Notes: generated by a model from the sequence alone, not told the origin. A DNA stretch of 64,000 nt from CAZEQK01 sp964514395 (GCA_964514395.1 CAZEQK010000001.1:94399-158398), one strand, 5' to 3'; numbered from the stretch's first letter, positions 8,423 to 17,460 are shown. A program made the numbers and translations.

Positions 8423-9007
8423 CTATTTTTGTGTATGAATCATAGTTTTAAATTGATGAACAAAGTCTAAACCCTGATACCAATCGCTTATTCTTAAAAT
8501 ATCATCAGGATAATTTCTATTATATTTCATATCTACAATTACCGTAGCTATCTTTGCAGCTAATAAATTATCAATATGCTCAGGATCATCCTCAAAAAAC
8601 AAATCGATTCCTAGTTTTTGAGCTATCATCCCCTTATCATGAGAGTTCATGAATAGATTCTCTCCATTATACGGGAAGCCATGCTTCATCAACCACTCTT
8701 TTGTAACCTGCTCCACCTGTTTAAAATCAGGTCTTGCTGTAATAAAAAAAACCTCATGCCCCTCATCAACCAGCTGTTGTAATGCTTCTGGTGCATTTTC
8801 TAGTGGCACTCCAATTTTGTAGATCTTTGTTTCTAACTTTCGCCATATCTTTGCACCCTCTTCTGGGGTTAAACCATACGGCTCATCTAAATAATAGGTT
8901 TCTACTTCATCCTCTTTAATATTTAGGTCAAACTCCTTATTATAAACTTTGATTGCTGCTTTTTGAGTATGTTTAATTGTGCCGTCAATATCGATACCAA
9001 GCTTCAT
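8423..9007 (-). CDS. HAD-superfamily nucleotidase, YqfW-like
   Basis: A 194-residue protein of the 5'(3')-nucleotidase branch of the HAD superfamily. Motif I is GIDIDGTI at residues 4-11 (the two aspartates are nucleophile and acid/base), motif II lies in FFITARPDF, and motif III/IV is in DLFFEDDPEHIDNL. It resembles B. subtilis YqfW; the substrate is unknown. GGAGGG fits the second of two adjacent ATG codons best (9007). Confidence 0.82.
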   Translation of the reverse strand: MKLGIDIDGTIKHTQKAAIKVYNKEFDLNIKEDEVETYYLDEPYGLTPEEGAKIWRKLETKIYKIGVPLENAPEALQQLVDEGHEVFFITARPDFKQVEQVTKEWLMKHGFPYNGENLFMNSHDKGMIAQKLGIDLFFEDDPEHIDNLLAAKIATVIVDMKYNRNYPDDILRISDWYQGLDFVHQFKTMIHTQK

Positions 9008-9109
9008 CATTTGCCCTCCATCCCTATATTTTTCTTTCTAAAACCAGGCATTCTAAAAATATATTACTACTATTTTAACACGTTTCTCGATAATTACATG
9101 TAAAAACCT

Positions 9110-9767
9110 CATAACCCTATTGATTTAATAATTCGCTCTTTTATTCGTGGTTTAATGCTTTGTCATGAGATGGGTTTTTGGTCACTTATATCCACGATAC
9201 CTGGTCTTAAACAACAGATTCCTCTAATAATTAAATCAATCTTTATCCCAGCATTCGAGGCTTTATATAAAGCCATTATGATCTCTTTATTAGTCAAAAC
9301 ATTCATTTTTGCAATGATTCTACCTGGGTTTTCCTCTGTATGCTGTGCAATTTCCTGTTCAATTAAATCGATAAATCTATCCTTTAAACCGTTGGGTGCT
9401 GTAACAATTCTACTCCATTTAGGAGTTGCAGAATATCCAGATATATGGTTAAAAAATGCAGAAGCATCCTCACCAAAATCCTCTCGAGAAGTACAACCCA
9501 TTATCGGTATAATACCTTGCAGTAATATCATGCTGTCATTCCTGATTTATTATCTGGATTATTAAAGCCCATTTTTAATTTTTCCTTTAAGCCCGCCACT
9601 CGAACCATAAAGAATTCATCCAAATTCGAGCAAGTAATGGCTATAAATCTAAGTCGTTCAAAGATAGGATTGTTCCTATCCTCAGCCTCTTCAAATACTC
9701 TTTCATTAAAGGATAACCAGCTAAGCTCGCGATTAATATAATATGCTGTATCATTAAGATTTGCCAT
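9110..9767 (-). pseudogene. ppk: Polyphosphate kinase pseudogene (several deletions)
   Basis: Remnant of Ppk1, which makes polyphosphate from ATP. The start is intact (AAAAGGGGA before ATG) and gives the N-terminal domain: YINRELSWLSFNERVFEEA, then SNLDEFFMVRVAGL, to about residue 79. There the frame breaks and joins directly to HDITARYYTD, which normally lies more than 300 residues later. A 2-base loss then shifts frame again before TSREDFGEDASAFFN, and the frame runs to ICCLRPGI, where it breaks once more. A short IKERIIKSI stretch near 9130-9145 looks like a piece of the C-terminal domain. The phospho-accepting histidine region is lost, so no active kinase is possible. Confidence 0.88.
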
Positions 9768-9801
9768 TTTTTTCCCCTTTTACATACGTAGTTTCCTTCC
9801 T

Positions 9802-9981
9802 TATCTTCGGTTTCAACAAGAATCCCTCTTCAACACCCTAAAAGGGAGTTGTTTCAATCCTCGAAATAAGGGCGGCATAGCACGACTTAATGCTTTAGCA
9901 TTTAGTGTGACTTGTGCCCTATGGGTGCTAAAGTTCTGGTGGAGATAAAAAAACTCCATCTGAACCAAGTCTTCTTTATTA
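9802..9981 (+). repeat. Intergenic repeat, family B, long copy
   Basis: About 180 bp between the ppx and ppk remnants. It opens with TATCTTCGGTTTCAACAAG and ends with CTGAACCAAGTCTTCTTT. Inside are several inverted repeats, the clearest being GTTCTGGTGGAG / CTCCATCTGAAC near the right end and a stem around GCACGACTTAATGCT. The same two ends occur directly joined at 18687-18734, and the right end alone at 63919-63945. No coding potential is seen. Confidence 0.75.
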
Positions 9982-10000
9982 TTTCATGATAAGCTTACAA

Positions 10001-11258
10001 TTATTTTTCATGATTGATTTTTAAGTAAAAGTGATTATGAAAGACCTTATTATATTTTTTGAGTAGATTTTCTGCTGATTCATACTCCAATAAATTCTCT
10101 AGACCTACACACTCTACAACTACTTTGGTCTTTTTCCTTTTTATTTGGATGGTTTTAACCGATTGCTGTTTTGAAAAATCAAAAGTATTTGCTAATTGTA
10201 GAATGAGCCCTAGCTTTCTAATGAGTTCTTCATCCTCTTTACTTAAAATATCCATATATTTTCTATTTTTTTCCCTCATCATCTTAAAATTCTTAAACGA
10301 TGCTATTAAAGCAGTCAGTAATCTCTCACGATGAGTAAAGCCCATTAATAATACATTGGTCAATAAATAAAAGGTATGGTTTGCGATATTATAGATATTG
10401 ATGGAACGTCCAATATCATGCAGTAATGCTGCAACCTCTAATATTTTTCGTTCCTTTTCAGTTAAATCTATGATATCCAATAAAGTTAAGCCTTCGTATA
10501 TTTTATCCGCAAGCATGGCAACATGCTTAGCATGGAGTACATTCACATAGAACCTTGTATTAAATTGTTCTACACTATACATCACCATATCATTAAAATG
10601 AGTGATTTCCTTTAGCTTTAATACCCTTTCAAACATGATACCATCACGAATTCCTCGATTACTGGTTAATAGTGTATCACTATGAAACCATTGTAAAAGA
10701 GTAGAATATAGATTAATACCCGCGTTAATAATATCTGCCCGATCCTTCGCTAACCCTTTTACTTTTTTTCTCTCAGCTAACGACATATGACTTATGTAAT
10801 CAAAAACCTTATGAACATCATCAGCCTTCATCATATAATTGTGTATACTAGCTATGGAATAATTCTTTAATCTTTGATTGATTTTCGCTAAATTTCTGGC
10901 CGTCCCACAATTGCAATCATTTGATATCCGATATTTTTTAAGACAGGTTCTATTTGAAGTTGCTTAGCAATAAATACTTGTAAGCTCTTTAATTCCTCTT
11001 CTTTAGATATCTCTGAGTGAAAGAAATTTTTAGATAGATTCACTGCTCCAAACTGTTTATTTTCTACCACCATAATTTCGGTGCTTCCTCCACCGATATC
11101 TACTGTAATAGCATCCTTGATATCTATACTATTTATCGTTGCGATATAGCCGTAATTCGCTTCTTCTTCACCTGTTAAAACCCTAAATCTTATACCGGTG
11201 TTTTCTTCTAATTTCTTTCCAAATCGATGATTCCAACATATTTTTCATCATATTTCAT
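10001..11258 (-). pseudogene. ppx: Exopolyphosphatase (Ppx/GppA) pseudogene
   Basis: Remnant of the enzyme that degrades polyphosphate or pppGpp. The start is recognisable (GGGGATAAGG before ATG, then MKYDEKYVGIID), but the phosphate-binding region after it is deleted and the frame jumps into FGKKLEENTGIRFRVLTG. The second motif, VDIGGGSTEI, is intact. At about 10900, IVG followed by ARNLAKI shows that the expected GGT loop was damaged by a 4-base loss that introduces a stop. The remaining 277-codon frame (from 10834) encodes only the C-terminal HD-like domain (LLHDIGRSINIYN). It was probably in an operon with ppk. Confidence 0.88.
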
Positions 11259-11398
11259 CCTTATCCCCACTTTTCTCTGCTTATTCACACGTTTTTCTTG
11301 TCTTAAGTATATATTACAACCATAAGGCTTTTCTATATATCTGCCATAGAAAAGTTTTTTATTTTAAAATTTCTCTTCCCTTTTTTTAAGAAAAAGGT

Positions 11399-11432
11399 TA
11401 TAATCTTATTAAATATTTAGATAGTTATCTAA
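11399..11432 (+). promoter_or_regulatory. Promoter -10 and palindromic operator of yxlEFG-like operon
   Basis: TATAAT at 11399-11404 has no good -35 partner. From 11417 to 11432 there is a perfect 7-2-7 palindrome, TTAGATA-GT-TATCTAA, starting about 6 bases after the expected transcription start. A 14/16 identical copy sits in the same place behind the sdpR promoter (15221-15236). Confidence 0.6.
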
Positions 11433-11460
11433 TTATTTAAACGAAAGGGGAGAAATACCT

Positions 11461-11652
11461 TTGAATATTAATTGGATATTACTACTACCTATTATTGCTA
11501 TACAGCTTGTTGTACAAATCATCGCATTAATCGATCTATATAGACAGCCACAAATCGATAGAACGAAAAAAATCATATGGACGATTATCATCTTACTGTT
11601 TAATTTACTAGGACCAATTGTTTATTTCATTATTGAAAGAAGGGAGAAATAA
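11461..11652 (+). CDS. PLDc_N-domain small membrane protein, YxlE-like
   Basis: A 63-residue protein with two hydrophobic helices (residues about 4-24 and 38-58) separated by a basic loop. The ending NLLGPIVYFIIERRE is the signature of the phospholipase D N-terminal-like family. The start is TTG, supported by AAAGGGGAG 10 bases upstream and by the absence of an ATG. B. subtilis yxlE is followed by yxlF and yxlG, exactly as here, and YxlE there acts against sigma-Y. No sigY or yxlC/D is present nearby, so the role here is open. Its stop overlaps the next start by one base. Confidence 0.8.
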   Translation: MNINWILLLPIIAIQLVVQIIALIDLYRQPQIDRTKKIIWTIIILLFNLLGPIVYFIIERREK

Positions 11653-12575
11653 TGGAACCTTTTATTCGTTTGAATCATATTACCAAAAAATATAATGAGT
11701 CTTTGGCCTTAGATGATGTATCCTTCTCTATTCATAGTGGAAGATGTGTCGGGCTTATAGGGGTAAACGGTGCTGGTAAAACGACAACATTAAGAATTAT
11801 TAGTGGATTGATCCAAGAAACAAATGGAAGCATAGCTTTTGAAGGAAAGCAAATTCCCCAAAATACACCTGCTTTTAAAAGAAGAATTGGTTATTTATCT
11901 CAACATCCTAAATTTTATAATTGGATGACTGGTTATGACTTTTTATCCTACATGTTTGAATTATACCAACTTCCAAAATCACAAAAGAATACTAGGATTG
12001 AAGAGGTTCTAGAAATCGTGAAGCTTAAGGGTAGTGAAAGGAAGCGAATTAGAGGCTATTCGGGTGGAATGAAACAGCGTCTTGGCATTGCACAGGCAAT
12101 TTTGCACAAGCCAGATTTTTTAATTCTAGATGAGCCAGTATCTGCTTTAGATCCTGAAGGAAGGCATCAGATAATTCAGTTATTACAGAAATTGAAAAAG
12201 CATACAACAATACTATTGTCCACCCATATCTTACATGATGCCGACAGCGTTTGCGACGATGTTATTATACTTCATGAAGGTAAAAAAATTGTTGAAACTG
12301 AATTATTAAGTCTTAAAAAGTTACATCAGGAACCAATCATCAAAGCTTCCTTCTTAAAGGAAACAAAAGAACTCCCTACTATATTAAAAGACTACGATTG
12401 GATAGAGCAAATCGAAACAGACCATCACGATCTTCAGCTACGTGTAAGTGATAAGGAGAAGGCACTCATGCTGTTACCCAGTATTTTTACAGAGAACCAC
12501 TATGCCTTTTACTCCTTCCAATTATTTGAACCTACATTAGAAGACATTTTCTTAAAGTTGGTGAGTAACTCATGA
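11652..12575 (+). CDS. ABC transporter ATP-binding protein, YxlF-like
   Basis: Cytoplasmic ATPase (307 residues) of an ABC-2 type exporter. Walker A is GVNGAGKTT near residue 38, the signature is YSGGMKQRL, Walker B is LILDEPVSALDP, and the switch region is LLSTHIL. The C-terminal extension (from about residue 220) is the usual accessory part of export ATPases. ATG overlaps the yxlE-like stop, and its own stop overlaps the permease start, so the three genes are translationally coupled. The substrate is unknown. Confidence 0.9.
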   Translation: MEPFIRLNHITKKYNESLALDDVSFSIHSGRCVGLIGVNGAGKTTTLRIISGLIQETNGSIAFEGKQIPQNTPAFKRRIGYLSQHPKFYNWMTGYDFLSYMFELYQLPKSQKNTRIEEVLEIVKLKGSERKRIRGYSGGMKQRLGIAQAILHKPDFLILDEPVSALDPEGRHQIIQLLQKLKKHTTILLSTHILHDADSVCDDVIILHEGKKIVETELLSLKKLHQEPIIKASFLKETKELPTILKDYDWIEQIETDHHDLQLRVSDKEKALMLLPSIFTENHYAFYSFQLFEPTLEDIFLKLVSNS

Positions 12576-13345
12576 GAATACTAACGGCAATGATAAAAAA
12601 AGAAATGGTTGAAATGCTCAAAAATTATAAATGGCTCATTGTACCTGTTTTATTTATGTTTTTTGGTGCCATGCAGCCAATCACTTATTACTATATGCCA
12701 GAAATTTTGAAAATGGCTAGTTTTCCTCAAGGAACAATACTTCAAATACCTGTACCTACTCCTGGTGAGACAATGATTTCTGTTTACAGCCAATTCAACC
12801 AAATAGGTATTTTAGTATTAGTGCTTATCTCCATGGGCGCAATAGCCAATGAAGTGAAAAGTGGAGTAGCTGAAACAATATTAGTAAAACCCATATCCAT
12901 AAAACATTATATATCATCCAAATGGATCGCCTATTTTAGTATCACTATTGTAGGTTCTTTATTAGGCGTTATGATTGGCTATTTTTATACCATTCAGCTC
13001 ATTGGTGATATTTCCTTTATTATTATCGTAAAGAGTGCTGTAATTTATCTTTTTTATCTATTAATCTATGTTGGCCTGTCCTTGTTTTTTTCAAGTATTT
13101 TTACAAGTGGTATCGCAGCAGGTGGAATAACCATTACCATTGCAATCGTTCTTTCAATTATCGGTAGCTTGCCGTTTCATCTATGGTGGTTGCCATCGTA
13201 CTTGTTAAACATTAATCAGCATATATTGTTACAGAAGCCGTTAGAATATCTCTGGTATAGTATTCCTACTACCTTCATCTATCTTCTATTATTGTTCTAT
13301 GGAAGTGTGGTCATCACTAAAAACAAATCGAATGTAGTGAACTAA
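12572..13345 (+). CDS. ABC-2 type transporter permease, YxlG-like
   Basis: A 257-residue membrane protein with six predicted helices (about residues 22-40, 80-100, 120-142, 150-170, 178-200, 232-250). The pattern KEMVEMLKNYKWLIVPVLF at the N-terminus and ANEVKSGVAETILVKPIS before the third helix is typical of NosY/YxlG-type permeases. It forms the membrane part of the exporter with the ATPase upstream (ATGA overlap). A shared terminator follows. Confidence 0.87.
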   Translation: MRILTAMIKKEMVEMLKNYKWLIVPVLFMFFGAMQPITYYYMPEILKMASFPQGTILQIPVPTPGETMISVYSQFNQIGILVLVLISMGAIANEVKSGVAETILVKPISIKHYISSKWIAYFSITIVGSLLGVMIGYFYTIQLIGDISFIIIVKSAVIYLFYLLIYVGLSLFFSSIFTSGIAAGGITITIAIVLSIIGSLPFHLWWLPSYLLNINQHILLQKPLEYLWYSIPTTFIYLLLLFYGSVVITKNKSNVVN

Positions 13346-13365
13346 TAACCATTTCTATACAAAAT

Positions 13366-13397
13366 AAAGAGAATTTCATATTTTGAAATTCTCTTTT
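13366..13397. terminator. Bidirectional terminator between yxlG-like and glycosyltransferase genes
   Basis: A 13-bp stem, AAAGAGAATTTCA / TGAAATTCTCTTT, with T runs on both strands, lies between two converging genes. Confidence 0.85.
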
Positions 13398-14496
13398 AAA
13401 TATTTAATAAGATCTGTTCAATTGTCTCTTTACCAAAATCTTTATTATAATAATTAAATTTGGATAAGACCGCTTGAGGATTTTTTAAAAATCGTTCTAA
13501 AAAGGTAATAAGCTCTTGTGGATCAGCCATAGATACACCTAGATTATTTTTAATAATATATTTACTATTGTCCTTTTCTTGACCAGGTATAGGATTTAAT
13601 AAAATCATTGGTAATCCTTTATCTATTGCCTCTGCTGCTGTGACTCCACCTGGCTTTGTGATTAGTAAATCGGAGGCGTCCATTAATTCATCAACATTAC
13701 TAACATAACCGTGAATACTAATATTCGGATGATTAAATAATGGATTTTCCTTTAGAGAGCTATATAATTTTTGGTTTTGTCCAGCTACTACGATTAACTG
13801 AATTTGATTTCTATAGGCAGCAAGCACATGCAATAGATCATTTGATATGCCTATACCTAAGCCGCCACCCATATAAAGAATGGTTGGTAAACTACTTAAT
13901 GTTAAATCATTTCTTATTAACTGCTTATCTTTTTTTGACCAAAATTTTGGACTAGTAGGAATTCCTGTTATAAATATCTGTTCACTCTTCACACCAAGCC
14001 TTATTAAATGTTTTTTTGCAGCATGAGAATGCACATAGTAATAATCAACACCTGTACTAACCCACAACCCATGAGCACTAAAATCAGTTAAAACAGTGTG
14101 TAAAGGAATATTGAGTCCCATTCGCTTCAGACGAGAAATAACGGCACTAGGAAACGGATGTGTTGTAATAATAATATCTGGTTTTATATTGTTAATTAGG
14201 TGGATGCTATGGGAATATATCGTACGATGGAGAATATATTCAAACTGTCGCTTTACTGCTTTCTCTTTTCTTAAATGATATAACAGACCCCATAGCTTAG
14301 GAGAGTAGCGCAGGGTCTTTAAGTAGATTGCTGTTACCAAATGAATTAATTTTGGTCGAAGTCCAGCTCCTATCTCTAGAACGTTACTCTGCCAATCTGG
14401 TCTATATAATTTTATTCCGTCTCTTATTGCTTCAGCAGCTTTCGTGTGACCTGATCCAAAGCCTTCAGATAATACTAATATTTGTTTTATTGCCAT
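13396..14496 (-). CDS. Diacylglycerol glycosyltransferase, UgtP/MGDG-synthase family
   Basis: Membrane-associated GT28-type glycosyltransferase (366 residues), expected to transfer sugar from a UDP-sugar to diacylglycerol for membrane glycolipids and lipoteichoic acid anchors. The N-terminal lipid-acceptor region has SEGFGSGHTKAAEAI at residues about 9-23 and TTHPFPSAVISRL; the C-terminal nucleotide-sugar region has YMGGGLGIG and DLLITKPGGVTAAEAI. The frame extends upstream to 14586, but AAGGAG lies before ATG 14496. A broken PAP2 gene lies directly upstream, a partner that would make sense in lipid metabolism. Confidence 0.87.
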   Translation of the reverse strand: MAIKQILVLSEGFGSGHTKAAEAIRDGIKLYRPDWQSNVLEIGAGLRPKLIHLVTAIYLKTLRYSPKLWGLLYHLRKEKAVKRQFEYILHRTIYSHSIHLINNIKPDIIITTHPFPSAVISRLKRMGLNIPLHTVLTDFSAHGLWVSTGVDYYYVHSHAAKKHLIRLGVKSEQIFITGIPTSPKFWSKKDKQLIRNDLTLSSLPTILYMGGGLGIGISNDLLHVLAAYRNQIQLIVVAGQNQKLYSSLKENPLFNHPNISIHGYVSNVDELMDASDLLITKPGGVTAAEAIDKGLPMILLNPIPGQEKDNSKYIIKNNLGVSMADPQELITFLERFLKNPQAVLSKFNYYNKDFGKETIEQILLNI

Positions 14497-14560
14497 ATTT
14501 TCTTTCTCCTTAAAATAATAAAAAATAAAATTTTTTAAAATATGAAAAACTCTACTTACA

Positions 14561-15032
14561 TTATATATTAAAAATGATACTGGCACTAAAAAAATTAACG
14601 ACTATGAATGAAGTAATCGTTCCTATTAATACTCCTACTGCACAATCCGTGGGATAATGAAGTCCCAAATACATTCTAGAAATACTAACCACCGCAGCGA
14701 TAGGTAACACGACCATCGCTAATATAATGGAGTGTAGAGAAAATACAACAGCAATAGCAAAGCTTGAAGTAGAATGTCCTGATGGGAAGGAATAGTCAAT
14801 TAATGGATTAGTCAGAACTCTTGTGTCAGGAATAATCATATAGGGTCTTTTATTGCCATTTACCCTCACCTAATAAAATAATAATTAACATAGATGATAC
14901 GGTAAAAGTAGCACCACCAAGATGAGTGATTCGCGAAAAAATAACATCAAGAAATGAATTTCTAAGCTGTTTATTAATAAATACAAATAAATTCCTATCA
15001 TACATCGTTATCCAGCTTAATAATAGTTGCAT
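14561..15032 (-). pseudogene. PAP2-family membrane phosphatase pseudogene
   Basis: Remnant of a type 2 phosphatidic acid phosphatase-like protein. The N-terminal part (ITHLGGATFTVSSMLIIILLGEGKWQ) ends at a stop in its frame; the C-terminal part continues in another frame with KRPYMIIPDTRV, PLIDYSFPSGHSTSSFA and RMYLGLHYPTD, i.e. all three catalytic motifs. About 25-30 residues that normally form a membrane helix between the GEG region and KRPY are missing, and the frame is shifted at the join. The start ATG at 15032 has GGGAG upstream. I read it as one gene broken by a deletion, not two genes. Confidence 0.82.
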
Positions 15033-15180
15033 TGAATCTACTCCCATCTTTTTCAACTATTATAAACTTAAAATGTAAAGCTCATATTGAATAAGTGTAA
15101 AATTATCATATCGTTATAAAGACGGCCATTTTATAAAAAAAGTTCATTTTTCTAACCCTCTAATTAGGGAGATGGATAAG

Positions 15181-15209
15181 TTGCAAAAAATTAAAGATTC
15201 GCCTATAAT
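15181..15209 (+). promoter_or_regulatory. Sigma-A type promoter of sdpRI
   Basis: TTGCAA at 15181-15186, a 17-base spacer and TATAAT at 15204-15209, about 65 bases before the sdpR start. Confidence 0.65.
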
Positions 15210-15220
15210 ATAAATAAAAA

Positions 15221-15236
15221 TTAGATATTTTTCTAA
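15221..15236 (+). promoter_or_regulatory. Palindromic operator candidate for SdpR
   Basis: TTAGATATTTTTCTAA starts about 5 bases after the expected transcription start of sdpRI. It differs at only 2 of 16 positions from the palindrome behind the yxlEFG-like promoter. ArsR-family repressors bind such A/T-rich inverted repeats. That SdpR binds it is an inference. Confidence 0.55.
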
Positions 15237-15273
15237 ATATTAAAATATATAATGATAAGGAAGTGATGAATAG

Positions 15274-15567
15274 ATGCCACCATTTAATAATACCTTTAAA
15301 GCTTTATCTGATCCGACTAGACGAAAAATCATACAATTATTAAATAAATCACCAATGACTGCCGGTGAAATTGCTGATCAGTTTGACATGACAAAGCCCA
15401 GTATTTCCCATCATTTGAATATATTAAAACAAGCTGACATGATTATTGATGAAAAGCGTGGACAGTTTGTATTATATAAGCTTAATACAACAGTATTTCA
15501 AGATATGATAAAGTGGTTCCTAGAAATCACGAAAAATAAGGAGGATGAAAAAGATGAAAAAATCTGA
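15274..15567 (+). CDS. sdpR: ArsR-family repressor, SdpR-like
   Basis: A 97-residue winged-helix regulator. It starts NTFKALSDPTRRKIIQLL, the recognition helix is in MTKPSISHHLNILKQADMI, and the wing is DEKRGQFVLYKL. There are no cysteine clusters for metal sensing, which fits SdpR, the autorepressor of the B. subtilis sdpRI operon that is released when SdpI binds toxin and holds SdpR at the membrane. It overlaps sdpI by 14 bases, so the two are coupled. Confidence 0.85.
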   Translation: MPPFNNTFKALSDPTRRKIIQLLNKSPMTAGEIADQFDMTKPSISHHLNILKQADMIIDEKRGQFVLYKLNTTVFQDMIKWFLEITKNKEDEKDEKI

Positions 15568-16216
15568 TTGGCTACTTTTGTTATTTGTACTATCCACATT
15601 TGTAATTGGTATTATTTTTTATCCAAATATGCCTGATAAGATACCAATCCATTGGAATATCAAAGGGCAGGTCGACAATTATGGTAATAAATTTTTTGGA
15701 ACATTTATGATACCTGGCTTGAACCTTGCTCTCTTTTTCCTTTTTCTCATTTTACCAAAGGTTGATCCAAGGAAAGAGAATTATAAGAATTTTAATAACT
15801 CATATACAATATTCCGTTGGACCATGCACATTTTCCTTTCCATTTTATTTATTTTAATCTTAATTAATTCTTTAAAAACGGCTTATGAGCTTCCAAGGTA
15901 TTTTCAAATACAATTTGTTGTTTCTTTATTTGTAGCAATTTTATTTATTATTATTGGTAATTATCTAGGTAAAATAAGGGATAATTTTTTTATCGGTATC
16001 AGGACTCCTTGGACATTAAGCAGTAAGGAGGTTTGGTATAAAACCCACCGTCTCGCAGGTAAATTATATGTAATATCTGGTGTAATCGGCGTTATTGGCA
16101 GTTTTTTTGGTGGGATGATTAGTTTTATCCTGTTATTGGTACCTATTTTTCTTTCATCTATCTATAGTGTTATCTATTCCTATTTTGCATTCCAAAAGGA
16201 AAAAAATAAAAAATAG
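15554..16216 (+). CDS. sdpI: SdpI-family immunity/membrane protein
   Basis: Membrane protein of 220 residues with an N-terminal DUF1648 part (PDKIPIHWNIKGQVDNYG near residue 30) and a C-terminal SdpI domain (LGKIRDNFFIGIRTPWTLSS, then WYKTHRLAGKLYVISG). About six helices. In B. subtilis SdpI protects against the SDP killing peptide and relays toxin presence to SdpR. The ATG at 15554 has AAGGAGG 8 bases upstream. No sdpABC toxin genes are in the window, so this is an immunity pair without its own toxin here. Confidence 0.88.
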   Translation: MKKSDWLLLLFVLSTFVIGIIFYPNMPDKIPIHWNIKGQVDNYGNKFFGTFMIPGLNLALFFLFLILPKVDPRKENYKNFNNSYTIFRWTMHIFLSILFILILINSLKTAYELPRYFQIQFVVSLFVAILFIIIGNYLGKIRDNFFIGIRTPWTLSSKEVWYKTHRLAGKLYVISGVIGVIGSFFGGMISFILLLVPIFLSSIYSVIYSYFAFQKEKNKK

Positions 16217-16246
16217 TAAATCAAGAAGCATCATATTAAATAAAAC

Positions 16247-16282
16247 TGAGTCATACAATTCTGTTATTGTAGACTCTTTTTT
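16247..16282 (+). terminator. Terminator of sdpRI
   Basis: GAGTC-TACAAT / ATTGTA-GACTC stem followed by seven T residues. Confidence 0.82.
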
Positions 16283-16325
16283 TGTTTAATATAACTAGAT
16301 ATTAGTAGCTGGTAATAATTTAACA

Positions 16326-16355
16326 TTGACAATGTTATAAAGGTATTGATAGAGT
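16326..16355 (+). promoter_or_regulatory. Possible promoter of the desaturase gene
   Basis: A consensus TTGACA at 16326-16331 is followed after 18 bases by TAGAGT, a weak -10. Because des-type genes are often cold-controlled, a weak promoter would be reasonable, but nothing in the sequence proves this. Confidence 0.4.
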
Positions 16356-16388
16356 TAAATAAACGCTCAATATGAAAGGAGCACATAA

Positions 16389-17447
16389 ATGAATCAACTT
16401 CACACATTCGGGTGGTATGCAAAAAAAATTTCACCTCTCTTGCCTAAGAAAGCATTTAAGCCCGTTCCATCACGCCTGTGGGGTGGACTTGCTTATTTTA
16501 TGATTGCAGTCGCTGGTTTACTTGCTATTGGCTTATTTGATTTACATCTTCTCTACAATTTTGCTATTGCTATTCTATTAGGTTTGAGCTATGCAGGCAT
16601 GGGGTTTTTGGGACATGAAATCTTACATGGTACTGTCATTAGAAAATCATGGCTCCGAGATTTGCTTGGAACGATTGCATTCTGGCCATTAAATACAGGA
16701 TCTTTATTATGGAGAACATGGCATAATCTGAATCACCATGTTTATACACAGCATGAAGAGAAGGATCCCGATGCTTGGCCAAGTCTTGAGCAATTTTTAG
16801 ATAAACCATTATTAAAATGGACATACCGACTACCGTTACCAATACGTTCTATAATTGGATTCATCTCACTATCCATTACTTTTACAATACATTCTTTCAT
16901 GATGCTCATACGTTTTACTAAGGAATTGAATCGTAAGAAAAAATCCACTATATGGCTACAATTAATTCTTCCTTGGTCATCCTGGATTGGACTGTTATTT
17001 GTTATTGGCTTCAATAAATGGTTGTTTGCCTATCTATTACCACTATTGATTGCAAATTTCATTGTGATGAGTTATATTTCAACAAACCATCGCTTAAATC
17101 CCCTTGTTGATACCAATGATCCTTTAGCAAACAGTCTTTCCCTTAAGGTACCAAAGTGGGTGAATATTCTACATTTTAATTTTTCCTTGCACACGGAGCA
17201 TCATATTTTCCCAGGTATGAACCCTAAATACTATCCTTTGGTAAAAAAACATATTAAAGCATTATGGCCGGAGAGATACCATGAAATGCCTTTAGGAAAT
17301 GCGTTAAAAGCGCTTTGGAAAACACCACGAATTTATTATAAGAAAAAAGAAGTAATTGATCCCTATCAAGGGAAGCTATATGGATTATTAGGAAATGGAT
17401 TAACTCTAAAGGATATAAAAATAAGAAAAATAAATTTAGAAAAATAA
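16389..17447 (+). CDS. Membrane fatty acid desaturase
   Basis: Di-iron membrane desaturase (352 residues) that introduces double bonds into acyl chains and so adjusts membrane fluidity. The three histidine boxes are complete: GHEILHG near residue 78, WHNLNHH near residue 115, and HTEHHIFPG near residue 275. Helices flank each box. The start is supported by AAAGGAG 8 bases upstream. It stands alone between terminators. The position at which it desaturates cannot be told from the sequence. Confidence 0.9.
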   Translation: MNQLHTFGWYAKKISPLLPKKAFKPVPSRLWGGLAYFMIAVAGLLAIGLFDLHLLYNFAIAILLGLSYAGMGFLGHEILHGTVIRKSWLRDLLGTIAFWPLNTGSLLWRTWHNLNHHVYTQHEEKDPDAWPSLEQFLDKPLLKWTYRLPLPIRSIIGFISLSITFTIHSFMMLIRFTKELNRKKKSTIWLQLILPWSSWIGLLFVIGFNKWLFAYLLPLLIANFIVMSYISTNHRLNPLVDTNDPLANSLSLKVPKWVNILHFNFSLHTEHHIFPGMNPKYYPLVKKHIKALWPERYHEMPLGNALKALWKTPRIYYKKKEVIDPYQGKLYGLLGNGLTLKDIKIRKINLEK

Positions 17448-17460
17448 TGGCTGAAAACTA

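Noticed and set aside
9155..9565. A 136-codon plus-strand frame
   Set aside because: It is the antisense of the ppk remnant and shows no protein features of its own.
10001..10834. A free-standing 277-codon HD-domain gene
   Set aside because: It is the C-terminal half of ppx in continuous register with the upstream remnant; its first ATG has no ribosome site.
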